Shown here in pieces: positions 1 through 9,268 of a DNA stretch of 64,000 nt (positions are counted from its first letter, which is position 1; each line of letters opens with the position of its first letter). A model generated the notes under the pieces. It made no database searches, was not told the DNA's origin, and was given only the letters and a program-made list of their open reading frames with translations. Source of the stretch: Emticicia agri (GTDB taxonomy: Bacteria; Bacteroidota; Bacteroidia; Cytophagales; Spirosomataceae); contig CAMAQF010000001.1 of NCBI GenBank assembly GCA_945860265.1, positions 167,041-231,040 on the forward strand. Direction: 5' to 3'. The position numbers were made by a program, and so were the translations under genes.

Positions 1-113
1 TTTGCTATCTTTCAATTGACTGCTGAATATTGATGTAAGTAAGTTATTTTGGTAATAGCTATGCTTGAAAAATATTTAATGTTTATCCAATCTTGATTAG
101 TTAAAGCTCCTTG

Positions 114-1028
114 ATGTCTCAAAAAACAAAAATACTTATTGCTCTCGGAATCGTCTATGTCGTTTGGGGTTCTACTTACTTGGGTGTCAAAATCGCTCTT
201 CATACTTTGCCTCCGATGCTAATTTCATGTACACGGTTTTTGATTGGTGGCTCGCTTTTATTTGCGTTTACGCTACTCAGAGGACAAGGAATGCCTACGC
301 TACAAGAAACTCGTAATGCAGCATTTATCGGTGTGCTGCTCAGTGGTATAGGCAATTGTGCAGTAGCTTATGCACTCATGAAGATACCTTCTGGTTTGGT
401 AGCTCTTTTGGCAGCAACATTGCCTGCATGGATGATTTTGCTTGATTTTTTGTTTTTTAGTAAGGAAAAACCTTCCATGATTGGTATAATTGGTTTGGTT
501 TTGGGCTTAGTTGGAATGGCCGTTTTACTTAATCCTTTTCAACAAATTGGCCAGCAAGAAGTTCCTGTTTTGGCAGCATTAATTGTTTTTCTTGGTTCAA
601 TTGCTTGGGCTTTTGGCTCGCTCAAATCTCCTTATATAGTATTACCGGATTCGCTGCAATCAACGGCTATTCAGATGGTAGTAGGTGGTTGTTTTTCTTT
701 AATAATGAGCATTATTTTTGAGAAGAACCAATTTCAAGCCTTTCAGAATATGACTACAGAAACATATTTGGCGATGATTTATCTCGTACTAATTGGCTCT
801 TATGTGGGGTATACTGCCTACGTTTGGTTGATAAATCATGCTCCGCCGCAGTTAATAGCCACATATGCGTATGTAAACCCAGTGGTAGCAATTTTCTTAG
901 GTTGGATTTTCTTAGATGAACGTCTTACTTCTCGCTCAATGTTGGCATCAGCAATAATCTTGGCTGGCGTAGTAATGATGACTTTAGGCCGAAAAAGAAG
1001 ACCAAAAGAGTTAGACATAAAACAGTAG
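114..1028 (+). CDS. DMT-superfamily (EamA) permease
   Basis: Predicted inner-membrane exporter of the drug/metabolite transporter superfamily, 304 aa, the usual length for a protein with two EamA repeats and ten membrane helices. The start of the first repeat is visible as VWGSTYLGVKIAL (about residues 18-30). The second repeat begins near residue 150 and ends with the typical NPVVAIFLGWIFLDE motif. A TTG three bases upstream is also in frame, but the ATG at 114 is the simpler start. The family moves amino acids, nucleotides or drugs; the substrate cannot be read from the sequence. It stands alone, with a decayed gene fragment on the other strand behind it. YedA/RhaT-like members are the closest in feel. 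Confidence 0.88.
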   Translation: MSQKTKILIALGIVYVVWGSTYLGVKIALHTLPPMLISCTRFLIGGSLLFAFTLLRGQGMPTLQETRNAAFIGVLLSGIGNCAVAYALMKIPSGLVALLAATLPAWMILLDFLFFSKEKPSMIGIIGLVLGLVGMAVLLNPFQQIGQQEVPVLAALIVFLGSIAWAFGSLKSPYIVLPDSLQSTAIQMVVGGCFSLIMSIIFEKNQFQAFQNMTTETYLAMIYLVLIGSYVGYTAYVWLINHAPPQLIATYAYVNPVVAIFLGWIFLDERLTSRSMLASAIILAGVVMMTLGRKRRPKELDIKQ

Positions 1029-1032
1029 TTTT

Positions 1033-1165
1033 CTACCTCAAAACTGCCATCAATTTCTTCGCATATTCATTATTTGGCTTTATTTGCAAAGCCTTTTGAC
1101 TGTGCTTGCGAAACAGCAGTTTTCATACCCAATTTTTGATAGGGTTCGGCTAATTTAGTTGACTT
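1033..1165 (-). pseudogene. C-terminal fragment of a TPR-type protein
   Basis: Reading the minus strand, the last codons give ALQIKPNNEYAKKLMAVLR followed by a stop at 1033-1035. This looks like the final TPR helix that ends many Bacteroidota serine hydrolases and TPR proteins. A few codons upstream the reading frame changes: LAEPYQKLGM continues in another frame. It is therefore a short frameshifted remnant with no start. The parent protein is an inference from these two peptides only. Confidence 0.4.
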
Positions 1166-1490
1166 TTAAAACTTTGGATTTGATTTGCGTGATTGCATCG
1201 CTGCGAAAATTCTTTTAAGGGAAATAAAAAATAAGACAATGAATTTATAAAGTCCTGAGACAAAAGACATGAAACGGTTTTCCGCATTGGTTAGAGATAA
1301 GAGAAATTTCGCAGCAGCGACGATTCGCCGTTGCGACGATTCTCCGCCACGATAAAATACTAACTAATAATAAGTTACATCATTTCAATTTGTCAATTAA
1401 TATTGCCTCATTACTTATATCCTTCATTACGAATAAAGAATGGGTAACTAAAAAACGTTTACAGAGTGCTTTGAATTGTGAATTCAACAA
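1166..1490. other. Gene-free stretch
   Basis: No reading frame here looks like a protein and no RNA gene was recognised. There is a GC-richer patch around 1310-1350 (TTCGCAGCAGCGACGATTCG and following) with short internal repeats of CGACGATTC, possibly remains of an intergenic repeat. Confidence 0.4.
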
Positions 1491-1512
1491 AAAAGACGCC
1501 CTTTGAGCGTCG
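1491..1512 (-). terminator. Rho-independent terminator of the collagen-like gene
   Basis: GACGC (1495-1499) pairs with GCGTC (1507-1511). On the minus strand the hairpin is followed by a run of T (complement of AAAAAA at 1489-1494). It lies about 60 bases past the end of the collagen-like lipoprotein gene. Confidence 0.6.
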
Positions 1513-1566
1513 TTTCTGTAATTTAGCTCCAAAGAAATTTTAAATATTTTTTTGAAACACTATGTT

Positions 1567-2259
1567 TTATTTCGGAATGCCGAAGGCTTTGGCCACCTCA
1601 TCAAAATTTGTATAGTCAACATTAGCTCGTGATTTTACCCCTCCAGGAATAATAACATAACGATAAACTAAGCCAGTAGTTGGTTTTCCTTGAATATCGA
1701 GTAATTCATTAAATGTGAAATTTATCCTTCCTAAAGCCACCGATATATTATAGATAGTTAAGCCAGAATTTGTTTCGAGCATCATTGGCAATAGATAGGT
1801 CGGGCCATTTAAAAATATTCGGCTATATGCCAATACGACCCCTTTATCAATAATATCTTGTGTAATTTTTACATCATTAATTCTAAATAAATAATTTTTT
1901 TCGTTGATTTTCTGCCAATCTTCAAAAGAGGGAGTAAACCAATCAGAATAGATGACATTGATTATTCCACCTGTTCCCGATACTCCCGTTGTTCCTGTCG
2001 CTCCAGAACCTGGGTCTCCTTTTGGGCCAGTTGCACCTGTAGCACCCGTTGCACCTGTTGCCCCAGTCGCCCCTTGTGGTCCTGCCGGACCAGTCGGCCC
2101 TGTTGCTCCAACTGTACCTGTTTCACCTTTGAGTCCTGGTATTCCTTGTGGCCCTGGGTCACCTTTTACACCTTGTGGACCTTCTGGCCCTTCACAACTG
2201 CTTAATGCTAAGCATCCCATCAACAGAATGCTGAAAGTAATTTTTTTCTTGATTTTCAT
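1567..2259 (-). CDS. Collagen-like repeat lipoprotein
   Basis: Predicted surface lipoprotein of 230 aa. The start chosen is the ATG at 2259 (MKIKKK), which directly precedes a hydrophobic signal segment and lipobox ALSSC with Cys22; an ATG 12 codons upstream would bury the signal peptide. Residues about 24-97 are nearly uninterrupted Gly-X-Y repeats, first rich in GPQG and GDPG, then runs of GAT. Residues about 98-230 form a globular domain (starting at [10 protein letters not shown] and containing ITQDIIDKG) that often caps such collagen-like lipoproteins in Bacteroidota. The role is unknown; a triple-helical stalk displaying the C-terminal head is the usual inference. A minus-strand terminator follows, so it is probably monocistronic. 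Confidence 0.85.
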   Translation of the reverse strand: MKIKKKITFSILLMGCLALSSCEGPEGPQGVKGDPGPQGIPGLKGETGTVGATGPTGPAGPQGATGATGATGATGATGPKGDPGSGATGTTGVSGTGGIINVIYSDWFTPSFEDWQKINEKNYLFRINDVKITQDIIDKGVVLAYSRIFLNGPTYLLPMMLETNSGLTIYNISVALGRINFTFNELLDIQGKPTTGLVYRYVIIPGGVKSRANVDYTNFDEVAKAFGIPK

Positions 2260-2453
2260 GATTTGGGTTAGGCTGGTTTTTGTTATTGGGAACAACCTTT
2301 ATAACAAGTATTGTCAAAATTTATTCTAATTTATTTATATTAACCTTTTTTACTTAAAAAAATTATAAATTCCTAATAATCAGTTATTAAAAACAAAATA
2401 AACGCTAAACATAATTATTTTACCAAGCGTTTTCCTCTATAAATATCACCTTA

Positions 2454-2999
2454 TCAAATAGGCTTTGAAATTTGTATAAATTTAACTTCTAAGCCTCTAT
2501 CAAGTTTATTTTTTACAACCTTTATACTTACCTTACCTTTAGATTTTATTTCCCAAGTAGGTGTTTCGGCATTAGCCAGTGGCTGACCGTAAAGAGAAGT
2601 AAATTGTTTTGTCAATTCATTTTTAAGACTATCGTTCGAGACTTCAGTATTCATATAAATATCTAATTCGATACCTGAAACACGATTTTGTTTGTCCTTT
2701 TGGTAGAGAATATCAATAGTTTCAAGATTATCACTGTCAAAGGAGTAGCCAATATGAGATTCTTCTTCTTCAAAAAGTTCGGCTTTTTCTTTCTTTTTAA
2801 CATTGCTAATATCATCGCCAAAATCAATGCCTCGGAGCATACCTTCGCCCGTACCCATAATTGTATGCAGGAGTTTCTGAACGTTACTTGTAGAAGCGTT
2901 CTTTGCTGAGGGAGGGCTTAAAACTTGCACTGTTTCAGCTTTTTCTGAGCTATTGCACTCAATAATAAACAAAGATAAAATTAAATAGTAAATTTTCAT
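2454..2999 (-). CDS. Hypothetical lipoprotein
   Basis: 181 aa with an N-terminal hydrophobic segment (residues 3-14) ending in Cys15 (FIIEC), which suggests a lipoprotein although the lipobox is not canonical. The mature part is charged and contains GIDFGDDISNVKKKEK and later a region ending in a predicted beta-rich segment (VSIKVVKNKLDRGLEVKFIQI). No family was recognised. It may be two related halves, since FGDDISNVKKKE resembles the starts of small beta-alpha domains in secreted Bacteroidota proteins, but this is only an impression. Convergent or divergent partners are absent; the gene lies between two other minus-strand envelope genes. Confidence 0.6.
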   Translation of the reverse strand: MKIYYLILSLFIIECNSSEKAETVQVLSPPSAKNASTSNVQKLLHTIMGTGEGMLRGIDFGDDISNVKKKEKAELFEEEESHIGYSFDSDNLETIDILYQKDKQNRVSGIELDIYMNTEVSNDSLKNELTKQFTSLYGQPLANAETPTWEIKSKGKVSIKVVKNKLDRGLEVKFIQISKPI

Positions 3000-3056
3000 A
3001 TTTTATGAATTAAAGGTATATTGTGAAATCACAAAATTTTAGTGAGTGGATTGGTA

Positions 3057-4451
3057 TTAGAATTCACGAGAGAGATTGAAAAATATCCTTTTTTCACCCA
3101 CTCCGTTAATAGAATAATTTAATCGACCTACTACATTGTACCAAGTCACTATATCAAGTCCGACCCCTCCACCAAATAACCATTTATTTGCAAATTTAGT
3201 ATTATTTAGCTCGGGAAAGCTATTTTTTACATATCCAACATCAAAAAAAGTATTTATGTATGCTGCAACAGGTAAAGCATTAAATTGTTTCACCTTCAGA
3301 TAATGGCTCAAATCAAAGATTTTATCAAACATTCGATACTTCATATTTGTCTTTAATAAACCATAACTTCGGCCATCAATTACATAAAGTTCGTAGCCTC
3401 TAACCAAATCATTTCTATAGCCCAATCCTTGGGTTTGTAAAAAAGGTTGTTTTTCAGGAAAAGATGACTTAGCTCTAAGACTATAATTTCCGTAAAAGTT
3501 TCGGCCTAAAGAAAAGTATTGGCTAACTGTCCCGCTTAAAACAAATTGATTGATATCGTCATGTGCCGAAAGCCCATATTTGATAGCATCAAAGCTTAGT
3601 CGATATCCTTTAAGAGCATATTGGCGATTGTCTCGACGGTCAAAAACGTAAGAATAACTAATTAAAAGATATTTCTGTTGGGTTCGTCCATCTAGAAAAT
3701 AATTAGGATTTAGGCGAGCAATAGTATCGGCAATTTGAGTTTTGTTATAAGTAATTTGTAGATATTGATTTTGAAAAAAGCCTGTTCGGCGAGCAAGAAC
3801 TGCATACAAATTAAGGCGTTCACGTTGGCGTTTTTCACTATCAAAAAATTGAAATTTATCTTGCGAACTTCTATAAACCATCGTTTTGTTAATGCCGTAA
3901 TATCCACCAACCGAAAAAGTTGTTTGCAGGGTTTTATCAAGATAAGGCGTGCTGTAAGAAATCTCAAAATTGGGAATAAAACCTGCTTCCGCCCTGATTT
4001 TTAGTTGGTCGTTATTGCCCGTAAGGTTTGAATGTTTCCCGTAAAGGCCATAAATTGTACGGTTCAAATCATGTCCACGTTCGAACCACCATTCGTTAAA
4101 ATTGCGGTCGGCTAAATAAAATACTGGTAGTACAACTAAATAGAGTCGTTCTTTTACTTCTACAATTACATCAATTTGCTGATTATCAACTTCTTCCGAA
4201 GTAACTTTTACCGTAACAAAGAGATTATTATTTAAGATTTTCTTACGGTCGGCTTCAAAAAAATGGGACAGTTTAGCTTTTTTAAGAATATCACCTACTT
4301 TTATAGCCATATCTCTAAAAATAATCTTTTCTTTTGTGCGGAGATTACCAACTATTTTTATCTGACGAACGACCAAAGAATCATTAGCAAAAGATTGATA
4401 ATGAATACTCTGTAAAAGGAGAAGGTAAATAAAAAATAGTCGTTTGGTCAT
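3057..4451 (-). CDS. POTRA plus BamA-like outer-membrane barrel protein
   Basis: 464 aa with an N-terminal signal peptide (FFIYLLLLQSIHYQSFA). A POTRA-like domain covers about residues 27-105 (LVVRQIKIVGNLRTKEKIIFRDM is the typical opening). The rest is a surface-antigen/Omp85-type beta barrel rich in alternating aromatic strands. The final residue is Phe (NLSREF), as expected of an outer-membrane barrel recognised by the Bam machinery. With only one POTRA and about 350 barrel residues it is far shorter than BamA (about 800 aa with five POTRAs), so it is a smaller paralogue rather than BamA itself. Its client or substrate is unknown. Confidence 0.8.
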   Translation of the reverse strand: MTKRLFFIYLLLLQSIHYQSFANDSLVVRQIKIVGNLRTKEKIIFRDMAIKVGDILKKAKLSHFFEADRKKILNNNLFVTVKVTSEEVDNQQIDVIVEVKERLYLVVLPVFYLADRNFNEWWFERGHDLNRTIYGLYGKHSNLTGNNDQLKIRAEAGFIPNFEISYSTPYLDKTLQTTFSVGGYYGINKTMVYRSSQDKFQFFDSEKRQRERLNLYAVLARRTGFFQNQYLQITYNKTQIADTIARLNPNYFLDGRTQQKYLLISYSYVFDRRDNRQYALKGYRLSFDAIKYGLSAHDDINQFVLSGTVSQYFSLGRNFYGNYSLRAKSSFPEKQPFLQTQGLGYRNDLVRGYELYVIDGRSYGLLKTNMKYRMFDKIFDLSHYLKVKQFNALPVAAYINTFFDVGYVKNSFPELNNTKFANKWLFGGGVGLDIVTWYNVVGRLNYSINGVGEKRIFFNLSREF

Positions 4452-4637
4452 TAATAATCGGCTATAAATAGTGGTGTTTTGAATAATATACGCGGTTTTT
4501 ACACTATTGTAAACGTCAAATTTAAACTATTTTTTAAGAAAAGCCATAATATATTGTATCATCAAAATTGTAAAACTAACTTTAAGCAATATTTATGAAA
4601 CCAACCGCTTCGGTAGTCTGATTAAAAACAAATAAGA

Positions 4638-5852
4638 ATGGAAACTCTATTTATAACCGAAAAACTGAAAGATTTATTGCCAAAAATCAAGGCTTTTGTA
4701 GAAAACGAACTATATCCACTCGAAACTACAGAGAACCTTGCCCATAACTTCTCGTTTGTTGAACCAATTTTACAAGAAAAAAGAGCTTTAGTAAAAAATG
4801 CTGGCCTTTGGGGTTTGCATCTACCCGAAGAAGACGGCGGCCTTGGACTTACGCTCTGTGAATTTGGACAAATCAGTGAGGTACTGGCAAGTTCGCCTTT
4901 TGGGCATTTTGTGTTTAATACACAAGCTCCAGACATTGGCAATACTGAATTGATGCACAAATATGCTCCTAAACACCTCAAAGACAAATATTTAAAGCCT
5001 TTGATGGATGGCGAAATTAGAAGTTGTTTCTCAATGACCGAACCCGAATTTGCTGGCTCAAATCCTACTCGAATGGGAACAACGGCCGTAAAAGATGGTG
5101 ATGATTATATTATTAATGGACATAAATGGTTTACGTCTTCGGCCGATGGTGCTGCTTTTGCAGTTGTTATGGCCGTGACAAACCCTGATGCGGCTCCGCA
5201 CAAGCGAGCAAGTCAGATTATCGTACCGCTTGATACTGAAGGTTACAAATTTATAAGAAATATTCCAATCATGGGACATGCAGGCGATAGCTGGGCAAGC
5301 CACGCTGAGGTAATTTATGAAAATGTGCGAGTTCCACAAGCCAATCTAATCGGTATGGAAGGTGCAGGTTTTTTACTGGCACAAGAACGCCTCGGGCCAG
5401 GTCGCATTCACCACTGTATGCGTTTTATCGGTATTGCCGAGCGTAGTTTTGATTTAATGTGTCGCTATGCCGCATCAAGAGAAATGGCCGAAGGAGTGAT
5501 GCTGGGCGAAATGCAATTTATTCAAGGATTTATTGCCGAAAGTAGAGCCGAAATTGAAGCTGCCCGCCTTTTGGTGCTTCGCACGGCAAAAAATATCGAC
5601 GAACAAGGAGCAGCTGCCGTGCGTGATGAAATATCGATGATTAAATTTTTTACTGCCAATATGATGCTCCGAGTAATCGACCGAGCAATTCAAACGCATG
5701 GTGCATTAGGAATGACGAGCGATATTTTGCTTTCGTACTGGTATGCTCACGAACGTGCAGCCCGAATCTATGATGGAGCAGATGAAGTACATAAATCAGC
5801 CCTAGCTCGTGGTATTTTGAAAGGTTATGGGCTAGATAAACGCAAAAAATAA
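4638..5852 (+). CDS. Acyl-CoA dehydrogenase family protein
   Basis: FAD flavoprotein of 404 aa predicted to introduce a trans-2 double bond into an acyl-CoA thioester. The N-terminal helical domain covers about residues 1-125, the beta domain includes CFSMTEPEFAGSNP (about 134-147), and the C-terminal helical bundle ends in YDGADEVHKSALAR, the signature of the ACAD10/11-like branch. Electron-transfer flavoprotein would be the normal electron acceptor. The gene stands alone between divergent envelope genes and a histidine kinase and is followed by a strong terminator hairpin. Substrate chain length cannot be judged. Confidence 0.88.
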   Translation: METLFITEKLKDLLPKIKAFVENELYPLETTENLAHNFSFVEPILQEKRALVKNAGLWGLHLPEEDGGLGLTLCEFGQISEVLASSPFGHFVFNTQAPDIGNTELMHKYAPKHLKDKYLKPLMDGEIRSCFSMTEPEFAGSNPTRMGTTAVKDGDDYIINGHKWFTSSADGAAFAVVMAVTNPDAAPHKRASQIIVPLDTEGYKFIRNIPIMGHAGDSWASHAEVIYENVRVPQANLIGMEGAGFLLAQERLGPGRIHHCMRFIGIAERSFDLMCRYAASREMAEGVMLGEMQFIQGFIAESRAEIEAARLLVLRTAKNIDEQGAAAVRDEISMIKFFTANMMLRVIDRAIQTHGALGMTSDILLSYWYAHERAARIYDGADEVHKSALARGILKGYGLDKRKK

Positions 5853-5860
5853 AAAAAATT

Positions 5861-5889
5861 GGAGGTACATCTGAGTTAGTTGTGCCTCC
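5861..5889. terminator. Bidirectional terminator between convergent genes
   Basis: GGAGGTAC (5861-5868) pairs with GTGCCTCC (5882-5889) with one G-T pair. A-rich sequence precedes it and T-rich sequence follows, so it can serve both the acyl-CoA dehydrogenase and the convergent histidine kinase. Confidence 0.7.
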
Positions 5890-5895
5890 ATTTAT

Positions 5896-7098
5896 TTAAA
5901 CTGTATCCAACAAAATCCTAAATGTTGTACCTTTATCAACTTGGGTTTCTTTCACAAAAAGTTTGCCTTGGTGGTAGTTTTCGATAATACGTTTCGCTAA
6001 AGTAAGTCCTAAACCCCAACCTCGTTTTTTTGTACTAAAACCTGGTTTGAAAACCTTCCGAACATTCATTTTAGAGATCCCTTTTCCTGTGTCTCGTATA
6101 TCAATCGCAATCGTTTTTTTTCCAGTTGGCGTAATCGTAACAAATAATTCCCCGATTCCACCCATCGCATCTACGGCATTCTTGCACAGATTTTCCACAA
6201 CCCATTCCATTAAGTTTTTATTTAAGCTAACTTTCACATTATCAAATACTTTACTTTCGAAATGTACTTTTACTTTTGTAGAAATTCGACGCCCTAAATA
6301 AGCAAGTGTCTGTTGCACCAAAGGAGCGATTTCTTCTTCACTCATCTGCGGTACCGAACCAATATTGGAAAAACGAGTAGTGATAGTTTCAAGACGCTTA
6401 ACATCCTTTTCCATTTCATCCCCAATGCTCCCATCAAAGTTCGGTTCAGAGCGAAGTACCTCCACCCAAGCCATCAAGGCCGAAATCGGTGTACCTAGTT
6501 GATGAGCGGTTTCTTTGGCCAACCCTACCCAAACTCTGTTTTGTTCGGCTTTGCGAGAAGAACTGTAAGCGATAAATGCCAACGAACCAAAAATCAAGAA
6601 TGTGCCCAATAAAATATATGGAAAAAAACGTAATTGTTTGGCTACCAACGAATTACTATAAAAAAGTGATGTTTTATCCTTCCCTATCGAAAATTCAAAA
6701 GGTGGGTGTTCGTTAGCCATTTCCGAAATTTTGGTATATAAAATAGTTTCTTGTTCCTTTTGCTTCCAAGTTCGGGTTGAGTCTTTAAATTCTGAAATAT
6801 TTATATTAGCAATAGGTACACCATTCTGAACAATAATAGCAGGAATAGTTTCGTTTGCATCTAAAACTTCTTGCACAAACGTATAGTCACAAGTATTTTC
6901 CAAACTCATTTCGATAAACGCTTTAATACTTGCAGCGTATAAAGTAACGTATCTTTTCTCTCGCTCTTCTACTTGTTGAGCGAGTTGATTAAAATAATAT
7001 AAAACGCCAATTCCAATTGTAAGCAAAACCGCTATCGCCACAAACCGCCAACCTGTAATTTGCTCATAAATATTTACAAAAACTTCTCTTTTTGCCAT
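5896..7098 (-). CDS. Sensor histidine kinase
   Basis: Membrane-bound two-component kinase, 400 aa. Helix 1 spans about residues 18-36 and helix 2 about 158-178, enclosing a periplasmic sensor of about 120 aa without a recognised domain. The H box is KETAHQLGTP with the phospho-acceptor His near residue 199. The N box is NLCKNAVDAMG, the G1 box DIRDTGKGIS and the G2 box GWGLGLTLAKRI, so all ATP-binding elements are present. No HAMP domain is evident. No response regulator lies next to it, so it is an orphan in this window and its partner is unknown. Confidence 0.9.
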   Translation of the reverse strand: MAKREVFVNIYEQITGWRFVAIAVLLTIGIGVLYYFNQLAQQVEEREKRYVTLYAASIKAFIEMSLENTCDYTFVQEVLDANETIPAIIVQNGVPIANINISEFKDSTRTWKQKEQETILYTKISEMANEHPPFEFSIGKDKTSLFYSNSLVAKQLRFFPYILLGTFLIFGSLAFIAYSSSRKAEQNRVWVGLAKETAHQLGTPISALMAWVEVLRSEPNFDGSIGDEMEKDVKRLETITTRFSNIGSVPQMSEEEIAPLVQQTLAYLGRRISTKVKVHFESKVFDNVKVSLNKNLMEWVVENLCKNAVDAMGGIGELFVTITPTGKKTIAIDIRDTGKGISKMNVRKVFKPGFSTKKRGWGLGLTLAKRIIENYHQGKLFVKETQVDKGTTFRILLDTV

Positions 7099-7487
7099 AA
7101 ATCTTAAATTTACCTTGAATAAAAACGCTCAATATCAAATCACAATTTAGTAAAACTATTTAGAAGTATTCTAAATTAAACATATTTCATTTATTTATTT
7201 AGCTTTGGGCAAACTATTTAACGCTTATTGTCGTAAGTAATTATAACTAAGTAACTAGTAAAAGCTTGTCAAATAAGCCAAAACTTGTCTTTTAAAGTAT
7301 TTCTTTCAATTAAATACATACAATAATTTTGAACCATCACACAGATTAACTAAAAAACTGTTTTTAAAATGCTTTTGAATTTTTGTATTTTTTTAAGTTA
7401 AACACGAAATAAACATTAAATTAATTTAGAACAATTCTAAATAAAAAAAACTGACAGAAATCTTATCGTTCGTAATGATTCTGACCG
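7099..7487. other. Divergent intergenic region
   Basis: About 390 AT-rich bases between the histidine kinase (leftward) and hemA (rightward). No reading frame or RNA gene was recognised. The motif TTCTAAAT occurs near both ends (about 7168 and 7435). It should hold the promoters of both flanking genes; only the hemA -7 box is clear. Confidence 0.4.
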
Positions 7488-7495
7488 TAAATTTG
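7488..7495 (+). promoter_or_regulatory. -7 box for hemA
   Basis: TAAATTTG matches the Bacteroidota TAnnTTTG -7 consensus and lies 18 bases before the hemA ATG at 7514. No good TTTG was found 19 bases upstream. Its position rules out the more upstream in-frame ATG at 7475 as the start for this promoter. Confidence 0.5.
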
Positions 7496-7513
7496 CAAAC
7501 TATTTTATATAAT

Positions 7514-8770
7514 ATGCACGGATTATTTAAAGCAATAACAATTTCGCATAAAAAAGCCTCCTTAAAGTTAAGAGGACAAATTGCACTTAACGAAGAAGAA
7601 TCTAAAGTATTGATGCTTAAGATTCGTGAATCGTTTGAGGTATCGGAAGTGCTTGTGCTTTCTACTTGCAATCGCACTGAGGTTTATTATGTTTCAGAAA
7701 ATAATTTAGGTGAAGAAATTATTCGCTTAATCGCCAGCCAAAAAGTACTTAGCTCATACGAAATTCTGCCTTTATTTGAAATAATTCATGACCATAACGA
7801 AGCCGTAAGATATTTGTTTGAAGTTTCAATTGGCTTGCACTCGCAGGTAATTGGCGATTTGCAGATACCGAACCAAGTAAAACACGCTTACCAATGGTCG
7901 GCGGATGTACAAATGGCGGGGCCGTTTTTGCATCGTTTACTTCACACTATTTTCTTTACAAACAAAAAAATCGTTCAAGAAACTTCGTTCCATGATGGAG
8001 CGGCATCTACTTCTTACGCAACCGTAGAAGTAATGGAAACTTTCTTGCCACTTTTGAGCAATCCAAAAGTTTTGGTAGTTGGTTTGGGCGAAATCGGTGA
8101 AGATATTTGTAGAACTTTGGCCGATAAAGGTTATAAAAATATCACGATTACAAATCGTACTTTAGAAAAAGCACAAAAACTGGCTAACGTATTAGGCTTT
8201 GAAGTAGCTGATTATCAACTCGTTAATCAGAATATTTTAGAAGCTGATATTGTTATTTCGTCAGTACGTTGCGAGTCGCCAATTATTACGAAAGAAACAC
8301 TTAAAGATAAAACGCTCGCCGTAAAATATTTGATTGACCTTTCGTTACCAAATAGCATTGCGACTGATATTGAGGAAGTTACGGGAGTTGTTGCGTATGA
8401 TTTGGACCAAATCCAGCGTAGGGCTAATGAGGCTATTCAACGCCGCATGGAAGCGATCCCGCAAGTATTTAGCATTATCAGCGATGCAATTGGAGAGTTT
8501 GATAATTGGTCCCATGAAATGATTGTTTCGCCAACGATTCAGAAATTGAAAGGGGCTTTAGAACAAATCAGAAAAGAAGAAATGGCTCGTTTTGTGAAAG
8601 ACCTTTCGGCCGAAGAAGTAGAAAAGATGGACAAAATTACTTCGAGTATGATGCAAAAAATAATCAAATTGCCAGTAATTCAGCTAAAAGCAGCCTGTAA
8701 ACGTGGCGAAGCAGAAACACTAATTGATGTTTTGAATGATTTATTCAATTTGGAGAAACAAACTGTGTAA
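7514..8770 (+). CDS. hemA: Glutamyl-tRNA reductase
   Basis: NADPH-dependent enzyme that reduces glutamyl-tRNA(Glu) to glutamate-1-semialdehyde, the first committed step of the C5 route to haem. The 418-aa product begins MHGLFKAITISHKKA. The catalytic cysteine is Cys52 in STCNRTEVYY. The substrate-binding motif appears as SQVIGDLQIPNQVK, and the nucleotide-binding fold as VLVVGLGEIGEDI. The C-terminal dimerisation helices follow. An ATG 13 codons upstream was rejected because it precedes the -7 box and adds residues foreign to the family. The gene is probably monocistronic: a repeat and a strong terminator follow. Confidence 0.95.
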   Translation: MHGLFKAITISHKKASLKLRGQIALNEEESKVLMLKIRESFEVSEVLVLSTCNRTEVYYVSENNLGEEIIRLIASQKVLSSYEILPLFEIIHDHNEAVRYLFEVSIGLHSQVIGDLQIPNQVKHAYQWSADVQMAGPFLHRLLHTIFFTNKKIVQETSFHDGAASTSYATVEVMETFLPLLSNPKVLVVGLGEIGEDICRTLADKGYKNITITNRTLEKAQKLANVLGFEVADYQLVNQNILEADIVISSVRCESPIITKETLKDKTLAVKYLIDLSLPNSIATDIEEVTGVVAYDLDQIQRRANEAIQRRMEAIPQVFSIISDAIGEFDNWSHEMIVSPTIQKLKGALEQIRKEEMARFVKDLSAEEVEKMDKITSSMMQKIIKLPVIQLKAACKRGEAETLIDVLNDLFNLEKQTV

Positions 8771-8773
8771 ATC

Positions 8774-8839
8774 GTAGGACAGGTTTGCAACCTGTCAATC
8801 GTAGTAACTAAAAACAGACAGGTTAGAAACCTGTCCTAC
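8774..8839. repeat. Inverted pair of GTAGGACAGGTT palindromes
   Basis: The left arm 8774-8796 (GTAGGACAGGTTTGCAACC, then TGTC) and right arm 8817-8839 are near-perfect inverted copies. Each arm is itself palindromic around GACAGGTT/AACCTGTC. A related copy lies at 36695-36717. It is an intergenic repeat unit of the REP type. Confidence 0.7.
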
Positions 8840-8847
8840 AAAATATT

Positions 8848-8880
8848 AAAAGGCGTAATTTCTGTGGAAATTACGCCTTT
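8848..8880. terminator. Strong terminator after hemA
   Basis: AAAGGCGTAATTTC (8848-8861) pairs with GAAATTACGCCTTT (8867-8880) around a loop of about five bases. The right side continues TTTTTG. It can end hemA, and less strongly the convergent DUF5615 gene. Confidence 0.85.
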
Positions 8881-8935
8881 TTTGTAAGGTAGATTTTCTA
8901 CATGTCACTATCAAAATAAAACTAATGTAAAAGCT

Positions 8936-9268
8936 CTAAATAAATTCAAGATGATTTTCCATATCTGAACCATTTAAAACTTGCGAAATGAGCATCAAGC
9001 CTTGAATAATTTGACCAATTGAAGTACGTTGATGTGCATAAACAATGCCTTTATGGAAAACTTGTTGGGCATGAAATTTAAGAAAATCATCATCTTGAGT
9101 AAAAATTACCCTATTTTCTTTAATAGCTAATGCCAGATGTTGTTCATCAGAGGCAGCAAGCATATTTGCATCATTGCAACTCAAAACATCAATTCCTCTA
9201 CGACGAAGTCCTTCAATTACGGCTGGATGGACATGTTCATCGGTATAGAATTTAATATTATTCGCCAT
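8936..9268 (-). CDS. DUF5615 PIN-like protein (putative toxin)
   Basis: 110 aa, the usual length of the DUF5615 PIN-like family. It shows the acidic pattern of a PIN nuclease: FYTDEHVHPAVIEGLRRRGIDV at the N-terminus with TDE, then VIFTQDDDFL at about residues 55-64 holding the central acidic cluster. Such proteins are predicted RNases. It overlaps the upstream DUF433 gene by 11 bases and is translated after it, the usual order of this toxin-antitoxin-like pair. Toxicity is inferred from the pairing, not from anything visible here. Confidence 0.8.
   Translation of the reverse strand: MANNIKFYTDEHVHPAVIEGLRRRGIDVLSCNDANMLAASDEQHLALAIKENRVIFTQDDDFLKFHAQQVFHKGIVYAHQRTSIGQIIQGLMLISQVLNGSDMENHLEFI

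Noticed and set aside
1990..2215. Short regular repeats that could suggest a CRISPR array or tandem satellite
   Set aside because: They are codon-level 9-base repeats of the collagen-like coding sequence without spacers.
1952..2329. Plus-strand proline/valine-rich reading frame opposite the collagen-like gene
   Set aside because: It is the antisense shadow of the Gly-X-Y repeats; the minus-strand frame has a signal peptide and a domain, this one does not.
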